The notes under the pieces are model-generated. The model had not been told where the DNA came from. It saw nothing but the letters and a program-made list of their open reading frames with translations, and searched no databases. DNA of 64,000 nucleotides, taken from NCBI RefSeq assembly GCF_001612885.1, contig NZ_BDBH01000004.1:248001-312000 (forward strand), read 5' to 3'. Of the stretch, positions 43,870-52,976 are shown in pieces. Both the position numbers and the translations under genes were made by a program. The stretch comes from Nocardia harenae NBRC 108248. GTDB taxonomy: Bacteria > Actinomycetota > Actinomycetes > Mycobacteriales > Mycobacteriaceae. Position 1 is the first letter of the stretch. Each line of letters opens with the position of its first letter.

Positions 43870-44352
43870 TCACAGCGACCGCACCGGGTCGGCGCCGTTC
43901 CACCGCTCGGCGGCGCCGCGGACCAGCCCCGCCAGCCCGGCGGTGCGCTCGGTGTATTCGCTGAGCTCCAGGTACGGCGCGGGGCCGCCCGCCCCGTCGA
44001 AGAAGGCGTACCGGGTGCCTGCGTCCCCCGACCACAGCACCGGCCGCCCCGCCGCGCGCACCGCGGCCTCGTAATCCTCGGCCCACCAGGCGAGCTGGTG
44101 GAAGCCGGTGTGGCCGGCGTAGATGCTCGGCGCGTCGTTCTCCTGCTGGATCAGCTCCACCTGCAGCTCCCCGGACTGCGCGAAGGCGATGCTCAGCGTG
44201 ACCGCGCACGGCGCACCCCGGTACACCCCGCGCTGTTCGACCCCGCGCAGCACGAACCACGGGCCGACTCCGAGCTCGACCCAGCTCCGCATCCGCTCAT
44301 CGATATCGGCGACCACGTACCCGATCTGCCGGATCGGCCCTGGCATCGGCAT
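43870..44352 (-). CDS. VOC (glyoxalase/dioxygenase) superfamily protein
   Basis: ATG at 44352 follows AAGGAGG at 5 nt. The 160-residue product has the paired beta-alpha-beta-beta-beta units of the VOC fold (IRQIGYVVADIDERMRSWVELGVGPW; TGFHQLAWWAEDYEAAVRAAG; RYAFFDGAGGPAPYLELSE). Metal-site candidates are the His in FHQLAWW and the Glu in YLELSE. It may be an isomerase, epimerase or ring-cleavage enzyme in the neighbouring catabolic pathway. It is divergent from the SDR-ACAD operon across an AGAAT/ATTCT palindrome, so both may answer to one repressor. Confidence 0.83.
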   Translation of the reverse strand: MPMPGPIRQIGYVVADIDERMRSWVELGVGPWFVLRGVEQRGVYRGAPCAVTLSIAFAQSGELQVELIQQENDAPSIYAGHTGFHQLAWWAEDYEAAVRAAGRPVLWSGDAGTRYAFFDGAGGPAPYLELSEYTERTAGLAGLVRGAAERWNGADPVRSL

Positions 44353-44399
44353 GACGACCTCCTTGTGCGCGCTGCCCGAGTATGTCACTCTCGAAATCA

Positions 44400-44412
44400 A
44401 GAATAGCATTCT
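44400..44412. promoter_or_regulatory. Palindromic operator AGAATAGCATTCT
   Basis: AGAAT-AGC-ATTCT is a perfect 5-3-5 palindrome in the 86-bp gap between the divergent VOC and SDR genes, in AT-richer sequence. Similar sites serve TetR repressors of acyl-CoA catabolic genes in actinomycetes. The TetR gene at 47559-48233 is a candidate partner. Confidence 0.6.
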
Positions 44413-44438
44413 GGAAGATGAGAGCGAGAGTCTGACGC

Positions 44439-45200
44439 ATGGGCTACGCCGACCAACTGTTCGATCTGACCGGCCGCGTGGTGCTGGTGACCGGCGGCAG
44501 CCGGGGCCTGGGCCGGGAGATGGCCTTCGGCGCGGCGCGCTGCGGCGCGGACCTGGTGATCGCGAGCCGCGACTTCGAGAGCTGCGCGGCGACCTGCGCG
44601 GAGATCGAGCGCGAGACCGGAAGGGCCGCGCTGCCGCACGCGGTGCACGTGGGCCGCTGGGACCAGCTGGACGGCCTGGTCGATGCCGCCTACGACCGCT
44701 TCGGCAAGGTCGACGTGCTGATCAACAACGCGGGCATGCAGCCGGTCTACGACACCCTCGGGTCGGTGAGCGAGAAGCTCTTCGACGCCGTGCTGAACCT
44801 GAACCTCAAGGGCCCGTTCCGGCTCTCGGTGCTCGTCGGCGAGCGCATGGTGGCGGCCGGGCGCGGCTCGATCATCAACGTCAGCTCGTCCGGCTCGATC
44901 CGCCCGCGGCCCTCGATCGTGCCGTACGCCGCCGCCAAGGCCGGGCTCAATGCCATGACCGAGGGCCTCGCGCTCGCCTTCGGCCCGGCGGTGCGGGTCA
45001 ACACGCTGATGGCAGGCCCGCACCTGACCGGCGCCACCGCGGGCTGGGACATCGCTGCCGTGCCCAACCCCTTCGGCGCGCACGCCCTGCAGCGCGCGGG
45101 CCGCCCGCCGGAGATCGTCGGCGCCGCGCTCTTCCTCGCCTCCGATGCCGCCAGCTTCACCACCGGGGCCACCCTGCGCTCCGACGGCGGCATGCCCTGA
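44439..45200 (+). CDS. Short-chain dehydrogenase/reductase
   Basis: The 253-residue protein has the classical SDR set: cofactor motif TGGSRGLG near residue 20, INNAG, the catalytic Ser in INVSSSGS, and YAAAK. A position after TGGSRG is consistent with NAD(H) or NADP(H). It heads an operon with an acyl-CoA dehydrogenase (32 bp later) and a phosphotransferase, so it likely oxidises or reduces a hydroxyacyl-type intermediate. It is divergent from a VOC protein. Confidence 0.9.
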   Translation: MGYADQLFDLTGRVVLVTGGSRGLGREMAFGAARCGADLVIASRDFESCAATCAEIERETGRAALPHAVHVGRWDQLDGLVDAAYDRFGKVDVLINNAGMQPVYDTLGSVSEKLFDAVLNLNLKGPFRLSVLVGERMVAAGRGSIINVSSSGSIRPRPSIVPYAAAKAGLNAMTEGLALAFGPAVRVNTLMAGPHLTGATAGWDIAAVPNPFGAHALQRAGRPPEIVGAALFLASDAASFTTGATLRSDGGMP

Positions 45201-45232
45201 ACCTCCCGACCCCGACCGAACAGGAGTACGAC

Positions 45233-46525
45233 ATGGCGTGGGATTTCGCGACCGATCCCGAGTATCAGGCCAAGCTGGACTGGGCCGACGACTTCGTCCG
45301 CACCGAGGTGGAGCCGCTGGACCTGGTCTGGCCGCACGAGCAGTTCGTACCGCTCAGCGGCAAGCGCCGCGATGCCATCGACCCGCTCAAGAAGAAGGTG
45401 CGCGAGCAGGGGCTGTGGGCCACCCACCTCGGCCCCGAGCTCGGCGGCCAGGGCCACGGGCAGGTCAAGCTCGCGCTGCTGAACGAGATCCTCGGCCGCT
45501 GCTCGTGGGCCCCGATCGTCTTCGGCTGCCAGGCCCCCGACACCGGCAATGCCGAGATCCTCGCGCACTACGGCAGCCCGGAGCAGAAGGAGCGGTACCT
45601 GCGCCCGCTGCTCGACGGCGAGCTCTTCTCCTGCTACTCCATGACCGAGCCGCAGGCGGGCGCCGACCCGCGCCAGTTCACCACCACCGCGGTGCGGGAC
45701 GGCGGCGACTGGGTGATCGAGGGCCGCAAGTACTTCTCCTCCAATGCCAGGACCGCCGCCTTCTACATCGTCATGGCGATCACCGACCCCGAGGCAGGCG
45801 CTTACCGGGGCATGTCGATGTTCCTGGTTCCCGCCGACACCCCGGGTATCGAGATCGAGCGCGATGTCCGGCTCTACGGCGAGCCCGAGGCCGCGGGGCA
45901 GCACGCGCTCATCCACTACAACCGGGTGCGGGTGCCGGATTCGGCGCTGCTCGGCGGGGCGGGGCAGGCCTTCGTGATCGCGCAGACGCGGCTCGGCGGC
46001 GGCCGCATCCACCACGCCATGCGCACCATCGGGCTGGCGCAGCGGGCGCTGGACATGCTCTGCGAGCGAGCGCTCAGCCGGGAGACCGCGGGCAGCCCGC
46101 TCGCCGAGAAGCAGTTCGTGCAGGGCTACATCGCCGACTCCTGGGCGCAGCTGGCCCAGTTCCGGCTGCTGGTGCTGCACACCGCCTGGAAGATCGACAG
46201 GTACAACGACTACCGGAAGGTGCGCAAGGATATCGCCGCGGTCAAGGTCGTCATGCCGACGGTGCTGCACGATATCGCCTGGCGCTCCATGCAGGTGCAC
46301 GGCGCGCTCGGCGTCACCGACGAGGTGCCGCTCATGAAGATGATCTCCGGCGCCGCCGTCATGGGGCTGGCCGACGGCCCCACCGAGGTGCACAAGACCA
46401 CGGTCGCCCGCCAGGTGCTGCGCGACCACACCGGCACCGACGACCTCTGGCCCACCGAGTGGCTGCCCCGCAAACGCGAGGCCGCGCTCGCGCAGTACGC
46501 CGACTTCCTCGGCGGCGAGCAGTGA
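45233..46525 (+). CDS. Acyl-CoA dehydrogenase (ACAD11/LvaC-like)
   Basis: ATG at 45233 follows AGGAG at 6 nt. The 430-residue protein has the ACAD fold: WATHLGPELGGQG, FAD loop FSCYSMTEPQAGADPRQFTTTA, the middle beta domain, and C-terminal helices with MQVHGALGVTDEVPLMKM and GPTEVHKTTVARQVL. It overlaps the phosphotransferase gene by 4 nt (GTGA). In ACAD10/ACAD11 and in the LvaA-LvaC pair, a kinase phosphorylates a 4-hydroxyacyl-CoA and an ACAD then gives the 2-enoyl-CoA. The same role is inferred here. Confidence 0.9.
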   Translation: MAWDFATDPEYQAKLDWADDFVRTEVEPLDLVWPHEQFVPLSGKRRDAIDPLKKKVREQGLWATHLGPELGGQGHGQVKLALLNEILGRCSWAPIVFGCQAPDTGNAEILAHYGSPEQKERYLRPLLDGELFSCYSMTEPQAGADPRQFTTTAVRDGGDWVIEGRKYFSSNARTAAFYIVMAITDPEAGAYRGMSMFLVPADTPGIEIERDVRLYGEPEAAGQHALIHYNRVRVPDSALLGGAGQAFVIAQTRLGGGRIHHAMRTIGLAQRALDMLCERALSRETAGSPLAEKQFVQGYIADSWAQLAQFRLLVLHTAWKIDRYNDYRKVRKDIAAVKVVMPTVLHDIAWRSMQVHGALGVTDEVPLMKMISGAAVMGLADGPTEVHKTTVARQVLRDHTGTDDLWPTEWLPRKREAALAQYADFLGGEQ

Positions 46526-47532
46526 CCGGGCTCGACACCGCGCGCCTCACCGCCTGGCTGGACGAGCAGGGCCTCGGCGCGGGCGCACCGCTGGCGATCA
46601 CCCAGCTCTACGGCGGCGCGCAGAACGAGATCTACGAACTCCGCCGCGGCGAGCACCACAGCGTGCTGCGCATCCCGCCCGCGACGGCCCCCGCCGAGCG
46701 CGACAGGGGGATTCTGCGGGAGTGGCGGATCACCGCGGCACTGGACGGCACCGACGTCCCGCACGCCCGCGGCATCGCCGTCTGCCCCGGCCCCGGGGTG
46801 CTCGGCCGCGCCTTCTACCTCATGGGCCACATCGACGGCTGGGCGCCGATGGACCACCGCGACGGGTGGCCGGAGCCCTTCGAGGCCGACCCCGCCGACC
46901 TCGCCTACCGGCTGGTCGAGGGCGTCGCGCAGCTGACCACCGTGGACTGGCGGGCCCGCGGCCTGGCCGACCTGGGCAAGCCGGACGGCTTCCACGACCG
47001 CCAGGTGCAGCGCTGGACCGGCATGTTCGCGCGGATCAAGGGCCGCGAGCTGGACGGGATGGACACCGCCACCGCCTGGCTGAACGCGCACCGCCCGCTC
47101 GACTTCGTTCCCGGGCTCATGCACGGCGACTACCAGTGGGCCAATGTCATGTTCGGGCACGGCGGCCCGGCCCGGCTCGCCGCCATCGTGGACTGGGAGA
47201 TGGGCACCATCGGCGACCCCAAGCTGGATCTGGCCTGGGCCCTGAAGGATTGGCCCGAGTCCACCGACGACCCAGGGGCCACCGCGGGCCACGTCGGCGT
47301 GCACGGCATGCCGGGCCGGGATCGGCTGGTGGCCCGGTTCGCCGAGGTGTCGGGGCGGCAGGTCGACGACTTCGACTACTACCTGATACTGGCGCGCTGG
47401 AAACTCGCCATCGTGCTGGAGCAGGGCTATCAGCGGGCCGGGGACAACCCCAAGCTGCGGGCATTCGGCGAACTCGTGCCGAAGCTCATGCGGGACGCCG
47501 CCGAGCTGGCCGAGAGCACCGGCTATCGCTGA
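46522..47532 (+). CDS. Aminoglycoside-phosphotransferase-like kinase (acyl-CoA kinase, LvaA-like)
   Basis: GTG at 46522 overlaps the ACAD stop. The 336-residue protein has the APH/choline-kinase fold: N-lobe LYGGAQNEIYELRRGEHHSVLRIPP, catalytic loop LMHGDYQWANVMF (Brenner motif HGDxxxxN) and AIVDWEMGTIGDPKLDLAWAL (DxD metal site). The coupling to an ACAD gene strongly suggests a CoA-ester kinase role and not drug resistance. The ACAD and kinase would act in sequence on hydroxyacyl-CoA substrates. Confidence 0.9.
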   Translation: MTGLDTARLTAWLDEQGLGAGAPLAITQLYGGAQNEIYELRRGEHHSVLRIPPATAPAERDRGILREWRITAALDGTDVPHARGIAVCPGPGVLGRAFYLMGHIDGWAPMDHRDGWPEPFEADPADLAYRLVEGVAQLTTVDWRARGLADLGKPDGFHDRQVQRWTGMFARIKGRELDGMDTATAWLNAHRPLDFVPGLMHGDYQWANVMFGHGGPARLAAIVDWEMGTIGDPKLDLAWALKDWPESTDDPGATAGHVGVHGMPGRDRLVARFAEVSGRQVDDFDYYLILARWKLAIVLEQGYQRAGDNPKLRAFGELVPKLMRDAAELAESTGYR

Positions 47533-47558
47533 GCGGGGCTGCCGAAACCCGATCCGCG

Positions 47559-48233
47559 CTAGGACTCCCGGCGCAGCCGGGTGGCGAGCCCGGCGAGCAG
47601 GACATCGAGGTCGAACTCGAACTGGACGCCCCGATCCCGGATCGCATCGCGCTCGGCGGCGATCCGGCGCAGCGCCGGGAACTGGCCGCTCGGCTCCCCG
47701 GCCAGCACGTGCACGACATTGCGCGCCTGCGGCTCCGGCGGCCCGCCCCTGGTCGCCAGCGCCTCCCCGGCCGCGGCGCGGGCGATCTCGGCCAGCAGGG
47801 TCAGCGAGCGCCCCGCCTCCTGCGCGGTGAAACCGGCCGCGAGCAGCAGCGTCAGGATGCGCTCGACGGTGTCCAGCGCCTCCGACCCGCGCACCCCGCC
47901 GAAGTCGATCGCCGAGACCAGCCCGCCGACCCGGATGAGCGCCGTGCGGATCGCCGCCGCGGTGAGCCGCAGCAGCTCCGGCCAGCCGATGTCCGGGCCG
48001 AAGCGCAGCCCGGCGAGTTCGGTCTCGAAGGCGTCGAGCGCGAGCAGCTGCAGCAGCCCGGCGCGGTCACTGACGTAGTAGTTCAGCGCCTTGCGGTCGA
48101 CGCCGAGCACATCGGCGACCGCCTGCATGGTCAGCGATTCCAGCGGGAGTTCCCTGGCGGCGGCGACGATCCGCTCCCGGCTCAGCTTGGCCGGTCGTCC
48201 CGGCCGCCGCGGTGCCCCCGCCCCCTCGCTCAT
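47559..48233 (-). CDS. TetR-family regulator
   Basis: The 224-residue protein has a TetR helix-turn-helix (RERIVAAARELPLESLTMQAVADVLGVDRKALNYYVSDRAGLLQLL) and a TetR_C-like ligand domain. It converges with the ACAD-kinase operon with 26 bp between stops. It is probably the regulator of one of the neighbouring catabolic operons; AGAATAGCATTCT (44400) and a site near its own start are candidates. Confidence 0.88.
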   Translation of the reverse strand: MSEGAGAPRRPGRPAKLSRERIVAAARELPLESLTMQAVADVLGVDRKALNYYVSDRAGLLQLLALDAFETELAGLRFGPDIGWPELLRLTAAAIRTALIRVGGLVSAIDFGGVRGSEALDTVERILTLLLAAGFTAQEAGRSLTLLAEIARAAAGEALATRGGPPEPQARNVVHVLAGEPSGQFPALRRIAAERDAIRDRGVQFEFDLDVLLAGLATRLRRES

Positions 48234-48320
48234 CCGCCCAGCCTACGGGGGCATACCGCGCAGTCGGGGTTGCGGTCACCGCAGGTCGGCGGTGGCCGCC
48301 CGGTACCGCGCGGCGGCCGG

Positions 48321-49382
48321 TCACGGCGCGCTCAGGATGCCGCGCGGCAGGGTGAGCGGCAGGTCGGTGTAGGTGACGATGCCGGGTCCCGCCTGCACCA
48401 CCGCGGGAATGGCGTGGATCGGGGGCATGGCGGTCATGATGTGGCCGAGCACCATGAAGTCGGCGATGGTCTCGCCGGCGAAGTCCGGGGGCGGCAGGAA
48501 GCCGACGTTCATGGTGACGGTGGGGCGGCCGGCCACGGTGATCTTCCAGCCGTCGCCGTCCAGCTTCCAATCCGGGTCCAGGCTCCGGCCCTTGCGCCAC
48601 CGCACATTCAGGTCCACCACGGTCCTACCGCCGACGATGCCCTGCCAGCTCACGAAGACGCCGGCGACGCAGCCCCTCTCGATGGTCCAGGAGCCGAGAT
48701 CGAGGTCCTCGGTGGTCCGCGCGTACTCGGCGACGCACCGGATCTCGTCCAGCTCGGCGCCGAGCGCGGCGGCGAGCAGCCGCACCGCCTCGGCGAAGAC
48801 CGCGGTGCCCTGCTCCGCCATGCCGTCGAGCGCCGGATCGTCGATGGCGGTGCCGAAGCCCACCGGGCGCTCGGTGGCGGGGGAGTCGTAGAAGGTGGTG
48901 TCGGCCTGCTCTGCGATGGTCACCGTGTCCACCCGGTCGCAGGCGTTCGCTGCCACGATGGCGAGCAGCTGGGCGAAGCCGGGGCTCACCCCGGAGCCGA
49001 AGATGGTGGAGCCGCCGCGGCGACAGGCCGCTTCCAGCCGGGCCCGGTCGGCGTCGAGGTTGTGGCCGGTGATGAAGGACGCGGTCGTCACCACATTGGC
49101 GCCGGAGGCCAGGATCTCCTCCAGCTCGGCGACATCGAGCCACATCGGGTTGTAGACGACGCAGTCCGGCTTCAGCGCCAGCAGCGCCGCGCTGTCCGCG
49201 GTGGCCTCGATGCCGATCGGGTCCAGCCCGGCCAGCTCGCCGACATCCTTCCCCGCCTTCTCCGGTGACCACGCGTAGCACCCGACCAGCTCCAGCGCGG
49301 GGTGCGCGATCAGCGCCCTGGCCGAGCTCTTCCCCACATTCCCGGTGGTCCACTGCACGACCCGATAGCTCTGCGCCGACAT
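48321..49382 (-). CDS. DapB-like NAD(P)-dependent reductase/dehydrogenase
   Basis: The 353-residue protein begins with a Rossmann motif VVQWTTGNVGKSSARALIAHPALELVG and looks like the dihydrodipicolinate-reductase-like / 2,4-diaminopentanoate-dehydrogenase family found in actinomycete lipid and terpene catabolic clusters. Middle motifs include SGVSPGFAQLLAIV and ITVAGRPTVTMNVGFLP. The natural substrate is unknown; an amino- or oxo-compound is likely. It is a single gene on the minus strand, divergent from nothing close. Confidence 0.82.
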   Translation of the reverse strand: MSAQSYRVVQWTTGNVGKSSARALIAHPALELVGCYAWSPEKAGKDVGELAGLDPIGIEATADSAALLALKPDCVVYNPMWLDVAELEEILASGANVVTTASFITGHNLDADRARLEAACRRGGSTIFGSGVSPGFAQLLAIVAANACDRVDTVTIAEQADTTFYDSPATERPVGFGTAIDDPALDGMAEQGTAVFAEAVRLLAAALGAELDEIRCVAEYARTTEDLDLGSWTIERGCVAGVFVSWQGIVGGRTVVDLNVRWRKGRSLDPDWKLDGDGWKITVAGRPTVTMNVGFLPPPDFAGETIADFMVLGHIMTAMPPIHAIPAVVQAGPGIVTYTDLPLTLPRGILSAP

Positions 49383-49587
49383 CGGTACCTCACGTTCTCG
49401 AAATTGCTGAACGGGATTCTCGCGTCCTGCTTACTCCTTCCCGCCCGCGTTTTTCCCGGCCGGAAAATAACTGGCGGTTACGGTCAATAGGTGCGACTGG
49501 CAAGCGAGCGTGAGCCGGCGGTCGGGTTCCCCCGGATGCGGTGCGACGGCCGCCGACGGCGCGGTGGTCGGCAGTGGACCTGCGGGC

Positions 49588-50181
49588 TCACTCGTCGGAG
49601 CCGGATCGCTCACGACCCAGGGTGAGTAGCAGATCCTCGTGCAGCTCCATCCACACGTCGTGGTAGGAGCCGGACATCGGCCGGGCCAGCGCGGCGGCCT
49701 CACCGGACGCGAAGGATTCCAGCGCGGCGTCGAAACGCTGTTCGTAGGTCGTCATCCGGGGCACCGCCTGCGCGGCCGTGGTCAGCACCGCGAGCACGCT
49801 GCGGTGCACTTCGCGGAGGTCGGGCAGGACGACCTCGATGTGCCCATTCGCCTCGGTCTGCCAGCGGGTGGTAAGGGTCTTGAACGCGCGGTTGGGCTCC
49901 AGGAACGCCCGATAGGCGGTGTCGAGCCGCTCGCTGTCGGCGGGGCCGCGGGTCGCGGCGAGCTCGCCGTACCTGGCCCGGCCCGCCGTGGTCAGCAGGT
50001 AGCCCTGCAGCCGCCCGCCGGTGCGGAGCCGGGCGTGCTCGCGCGCCACCGCGTCGTCGAGCACCTCCTGCGCGAGCGCGGCCTCGATACCCATCGCCGC
50101 GGCGATCTCGGCCGGGGCGGTCATTCCCTTGATCCGCAGACCGTGCAGGACCGCGTATTCGTCATCGGGGGTGTAGCTCAT
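49588..50181 (-). CDS. MarR-like winged-helix regulator
   Basis: The 197-residue protein starts with a winged helix (YAVLHGLRIKGMTAPAEIAAAMGIEAALAQEVLDDAVARE), followed by a beta hairpin LRTGGRLQGYLLTTAGRARYGELAA. A helical C-terminal half follows. The two-part layout is that of small regulators found next to short PpdK genes in mycobacteria. It is 12 bp after the alcohol dehydrogenase gene and ends the dehydrogenase operon, which it may control. Confidence 0.75.
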   Translation of the reverse strand: MSYTPDDEYAVLHGLRIKGMTAPAEIAAAMGIEAALAQEVLDDAVAREHARLRTGGRLQGYLLTTAGRARYGELAATRGPADSERLDTAYRAFLEPNRAFKTLTTRWQTEANGHIEVVLPDLREVHRSVLAVLTTAAQAVPRMTTYEQRFDAALESFASGEAAALARPMSGSYHDVWMELHEDLLLTLGRERSGSDE

Positions 50182-50193
50182 GGTCGACCTCTT

Positions 50194-51270
50194 TCAGGAG
50201 CGGGGGGAGAGCAGGATGCGCAGCGCGGCGCCGCTCTGCTGCGCGGTGACCACCTCGTTGATCCGGCTCAGATCGGCCGTCGAGTCGATGAGGTGCTCGA
50301 TGGGCAAGCGGCCGGTGCGCCACAGCCCGACCAGGATCGGCAGGTCCCGGTGCATGCTGATGCCGCCGTGGAAGCTGCCGGTGAGGCGCTTGTCGTCGTG
50401 GAACAGCTCGTAGGCGTTGAGCTCCACCACCTGGTCCGGCCTGCCCGCGCCGACCACGGTGACGGTGCCGCCGCGGCGGACGGCCTTCCAGGCACCTGCC
50501 ACCGTCGCGGGCGCGCCGACGGCATCGATCACGATGTCGAGTTCGCGCAGGTGGGCGAGGTGCTCGGGCGGCGCCGACTCGGTCGCGCCGACGGTCTCGG
50601 CCAGTGCGCGCCGCTCGGGCAGCGGGTCGACGGCGGCGACCCGTGCCGCCCCGGCCACCACCGCGCCCATCACGGCGTTCAATCCGACGGCGCCGCAACC
50701 GATCACCGCCACGTCGTCACCGGGGCGGACCCGCGCGCTGCGCAGTGCGGCGCCGACGCCGGTGGGGACGGCGCAGCCCATCATGGCCGCGACCGGGAAC
50801 GGGACGTCGTCGTCGATGCGGACCACGGCGTTGGCGGGGACGACGGTGCGCTCGGCGAAGGTCGAGGTCGCCATGCCCTGGTGGATGGCGGTGCCGCCGA
50901 CGCTCAGCGGCGAGGGGCGGGCCGCCTTGCCCGCGCGGGCATCCGCCGAGGAGCGGCGATTGGCGCACAGGTAATCGTCGCCGCGGCGGCACGGCGCGCA
51001 GCGGCCACAGGGTGGAACCCAGACCAGCACGACGTGCTCGCCCACCCCGATCGAGGTCACGCCCGCGCCGACCGCGGCGACGACGCCTGCCCCCTCGTGC
51101 CCGAGCACCACCGGTGTCGGCTGCCCGAACGCGGTGGTGAGCGAGAGATCCGAGGCGCAGACACCGCAGCTGTGCAGGTCCACCGCCACCTCGCCGGGGC
51201 CGGGGTCGGCGATCTCGATCTCCCGGACCTCGAAGGGCTTTCCCGCCCCCCACATCACGGCTGCTCTCAT
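50194..51270 (-). CDS. Zinc-dependent alcohol dehydrogenase
   Basis: The 358-residue protein is a medium-chain dehydrogenase. Catalytic zinc ligands lie in HSCGVCASD, LGHEGAG; structural zinc Cys in PPCGRCAPCRRGDDYLCAN (CX2CX2CX7C); the cofactor motif is IGCGAVGLNAVMGAV, and AAVDPLPERR suggests NAD preference. It oxidises an unknown alcohol, and the aldehyde formed is the likely substrate of the aldehyde dehydrogenase encoded 21 bp upstream. Together they turn an alcohol into an acid. Confidence 0.92.
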   Translation of the reverse strand: MRAAVMWGAGKPFEVREIEIADPGPGEVAVDLHSCGVCASDLSLTTAFGQPTPVVLGHEGAGVVAAVGAGVTSIGVGEHVVLVWVPPCGRCAPCRRGDDYLCANRRSSADARAGKAARPSPLSVGGTAIHQGMATSTFAERTVVPANAVVRIDDDVPFPVAAMMGCAVPTGVGAALRSARVRPGDDVAVIGCGAVGLNAVMGAVVAGAARVAAVDPLPERRALAETVGATESAPPEHLAHLRELDIVIDAVGAPATVAGAWKAVRRGGTVTVVGAGRPDQVVELNAYELFHDDKRLTGSFHGGISMHRDLPILVGLWRTGRLPIEHLIDSTADLSRINEVVTAQQSGAALRILLSPRS

Positions 51271-51291
51271 CAGAATCGTCTTCTCCGGTCG

Positions 51292-52725
51292 TCAGGACTG
51301 ATAGTGGATGGAGGTGAACTGCAGGTAGGCGTGCAGCCCCTCGGCGGCGAACTCGGCGCCGAGACCGCTGTCCCGGTGGCCGCCGAAAGGTGCCGCCGCG
51401 TTGGAGCCGTAGTGGTTGATGCCGACATTGCCGGTGGCCAGCCGTTCGGCCACCGCGGTGGCGCGCTGCTCGTCGGCGCCGAAGACCGTCGCCGCCAGGC
51501 CGTAGGGCGAGTCGTTGGCGATGGCCACCGCCTCGTCGAGCCCCCGGTAGGGGAGCACCGCGAGCACCGGCCCGAAGATCTCCTCCCTGGCGATCCGCAT
51601 CTCCGGGGTGACGTGTGCGAAGACGGTGGGCTCCACGTAGTAGCCCCGCCGGAACCGGGTGGCGACGCCGCCGCCGGTCAGCGCCTTCGCGCCGGCGGCG
51701 TGGCCGGCCGCCAGGTAGCCGGCCACCCGGTCCCGCTGCCGGGCCGAGACCAGCGGTCCGAAGAAGGTGGCGGGGTCGAGGGGATCGCCGAGCGGCGCCG
51801 CGGCCACCACCGCGGCCGCGAGGTCGGCCAGCTCGTCGTGGCGCTCCGCGGGCACCAGCAGCCGGGTGCAGGCCTTGCAGGTCTGGCCGGTGTTGCGCAT
51901 GGTCACCTCGAGCAGATTCGCGGCCAGCACGGCGGGGTCGGCGTCGTCGAGCACGATCGCGGGCGACTTGCCGCCGAGCTCCAGGGTCACCGGGCGGAGG
52001 CGTTCGCCGCAGCTGCGCGCGATGGCCCGCCCGACCTCGGTGGAGCCGGTGAAGGAGACCTTGTCCACGCCGGGGTGCTCGACCAGCGCCCGCCCGGCGA
52101 CGGTGCCGCCGGTGACCAGATTGACGACCCCCGCGGGGATTCCGGCCGCCGCCACCGCCGCCATCAGCAGCCGGGCGGCCATCGGCGTCTCCGGCGCCGG
52201 TTTGATCACCACGGTGCACCCGGCCAGCAGCGCCGGGCCGAGTTTGACGACGATCAGCCCGAGCGGGAAATTCCAGGGGGTGATCAGCGCCGCCACCCCG
52301 GCCGGGACGCGGCGCACGACGGTGTGCCCCGGGGCCATCGGGTTCGGCCGGTCGTCGGGATCGGTGAGCACCGGCGCGAGCTCGGCGGTCAGCCGCAGGT
52401 GGCCCGCGCTGTGCCGGGGCGCGGCGCCGCTCTCGGCCACCGGGGTGCCGTTCTCCGCGGTGATGATCGCGGTGAAATCCGCTGCCCGGGAGTCGATCTC
52501 GTCGGCGAGCCGGTGCAGCAGCGCGGCCCGGCGCCCGGCGCTCGTCCGAGCCCAGCCGGGCAGGGCGGAGCGCGCCGCGCGGACCGCGTCGTCGATGTCG
52601 CGCTCGTCGGAGCAGGGAACCCGGGCCCAGGGCTCCTCGGTCGCCGGGTTCACCACCTCGGTGCGGCGGGTGCTGTGCGCGGTGACCCAGCGGCCGCCGA
52701 TGAATACGTCGTCGTGATCGTGCAC
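51292..52725 (-). CDS. Aldehyde dehydrogenase
   Basis: The 477-residue enzyme has all ALDH marks: ITPWNFPLG, KPAPETP, VSFTGSTEVGR, the catalytic Glu in VTLELGGKSP and the catalytic Cys in NTGQTCKACTR, then EEIFGPVLAVLPY. It oxidises an aldehyde to the acid with NAD(P). It shares a transcript with the alcohol dehydrogenase (21 bp apart). A ferredoxin-reductase remnant lies just upstream. Confidence 0.95.
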   Translation of the reverse strand: MHDHDDVFIGGRWVTAHSTRRTEVVNPATEEPWARVPCSDERDIDDAVRAARSALPGWARTSAGRRAALLHRLADEIDSRAADFTAIITAENGTPVAESGAAPRHSAGHLRLTAELAPVLTDPDDRPNPMAPGHTVVRRVPAGVAALITPWNFPLGLIVVKLGPALLAGCTVVIKPAPETPMAARLLMAAVAAAGIPAGVVNLVTGGTVAGRALVEHPGVDKVSFTGSTEVGRAIARSCGERLRPVTLELGGKSPAIVLDDADPAVLAANLLEVTMRNTGQTCKACTRLLVPAERHDELADLAAAVVAAAPLGDPLDPATFFGPLVSARQRDRVAGYLAAGHAAGAKALTGGGVATRFRRGYYVEPTVFAHVTPEMRIAREEIFGPVLAVLPYRGLDEAVAIANDSPYGLAATVFGADEQRATAVAERLATGNVGINHYGSNAAAPFGGHRDSGLGAEFAAEGLHAYLQFTSIHYQS

Positions 52726-52744
52726 GGTGCGCCTCCGGAGGCGG

Positions 52745-52963
52745 TCAGGCCCGCGCGGGCGCCGTGGCGGCGGTGCGCTGGGCGGCGAATTTTACGGCGG
52801 CGGAACAGGTTCCGAGGCGCGCGATGCGCGCCCGGTACTTCATGATGTCGCCGCGGCGGTTGACGGTGAGCGCCCCCGCGAGCCGCTCGCCGTCGCGGTA
52901 GAGCGCGACGAGATCGTCGCTGTTCCAGCCGCCCGCGACCACGGTCGGCTCCCCGACCGGCAC
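52745..52963 (-). pseudogene. Remnant of a ferredoxin reductase C-terminus
   Basis: A 72-residue frame (stop at 52745) reads as the C-terminal reductase domain of an FAD-dependent ferredoxin reductase: VVAGGWNSDDLVALYRDGERL, then LAGALTVNRRGDIMKYRARIA, the beta strand and helix that end such enzymes. The family-like sequence runs back to about 52978 with no ribosome site or start, and no FAD or NAD domains precede it: the short PpdK stop is at 52977. It appears to be the tail of a deleted reductase gene. An intact relative is encoded at 60776-62014. Confidence 0.7.
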
Positions 52964-52976
52964 ATCGGCGAGCCGG

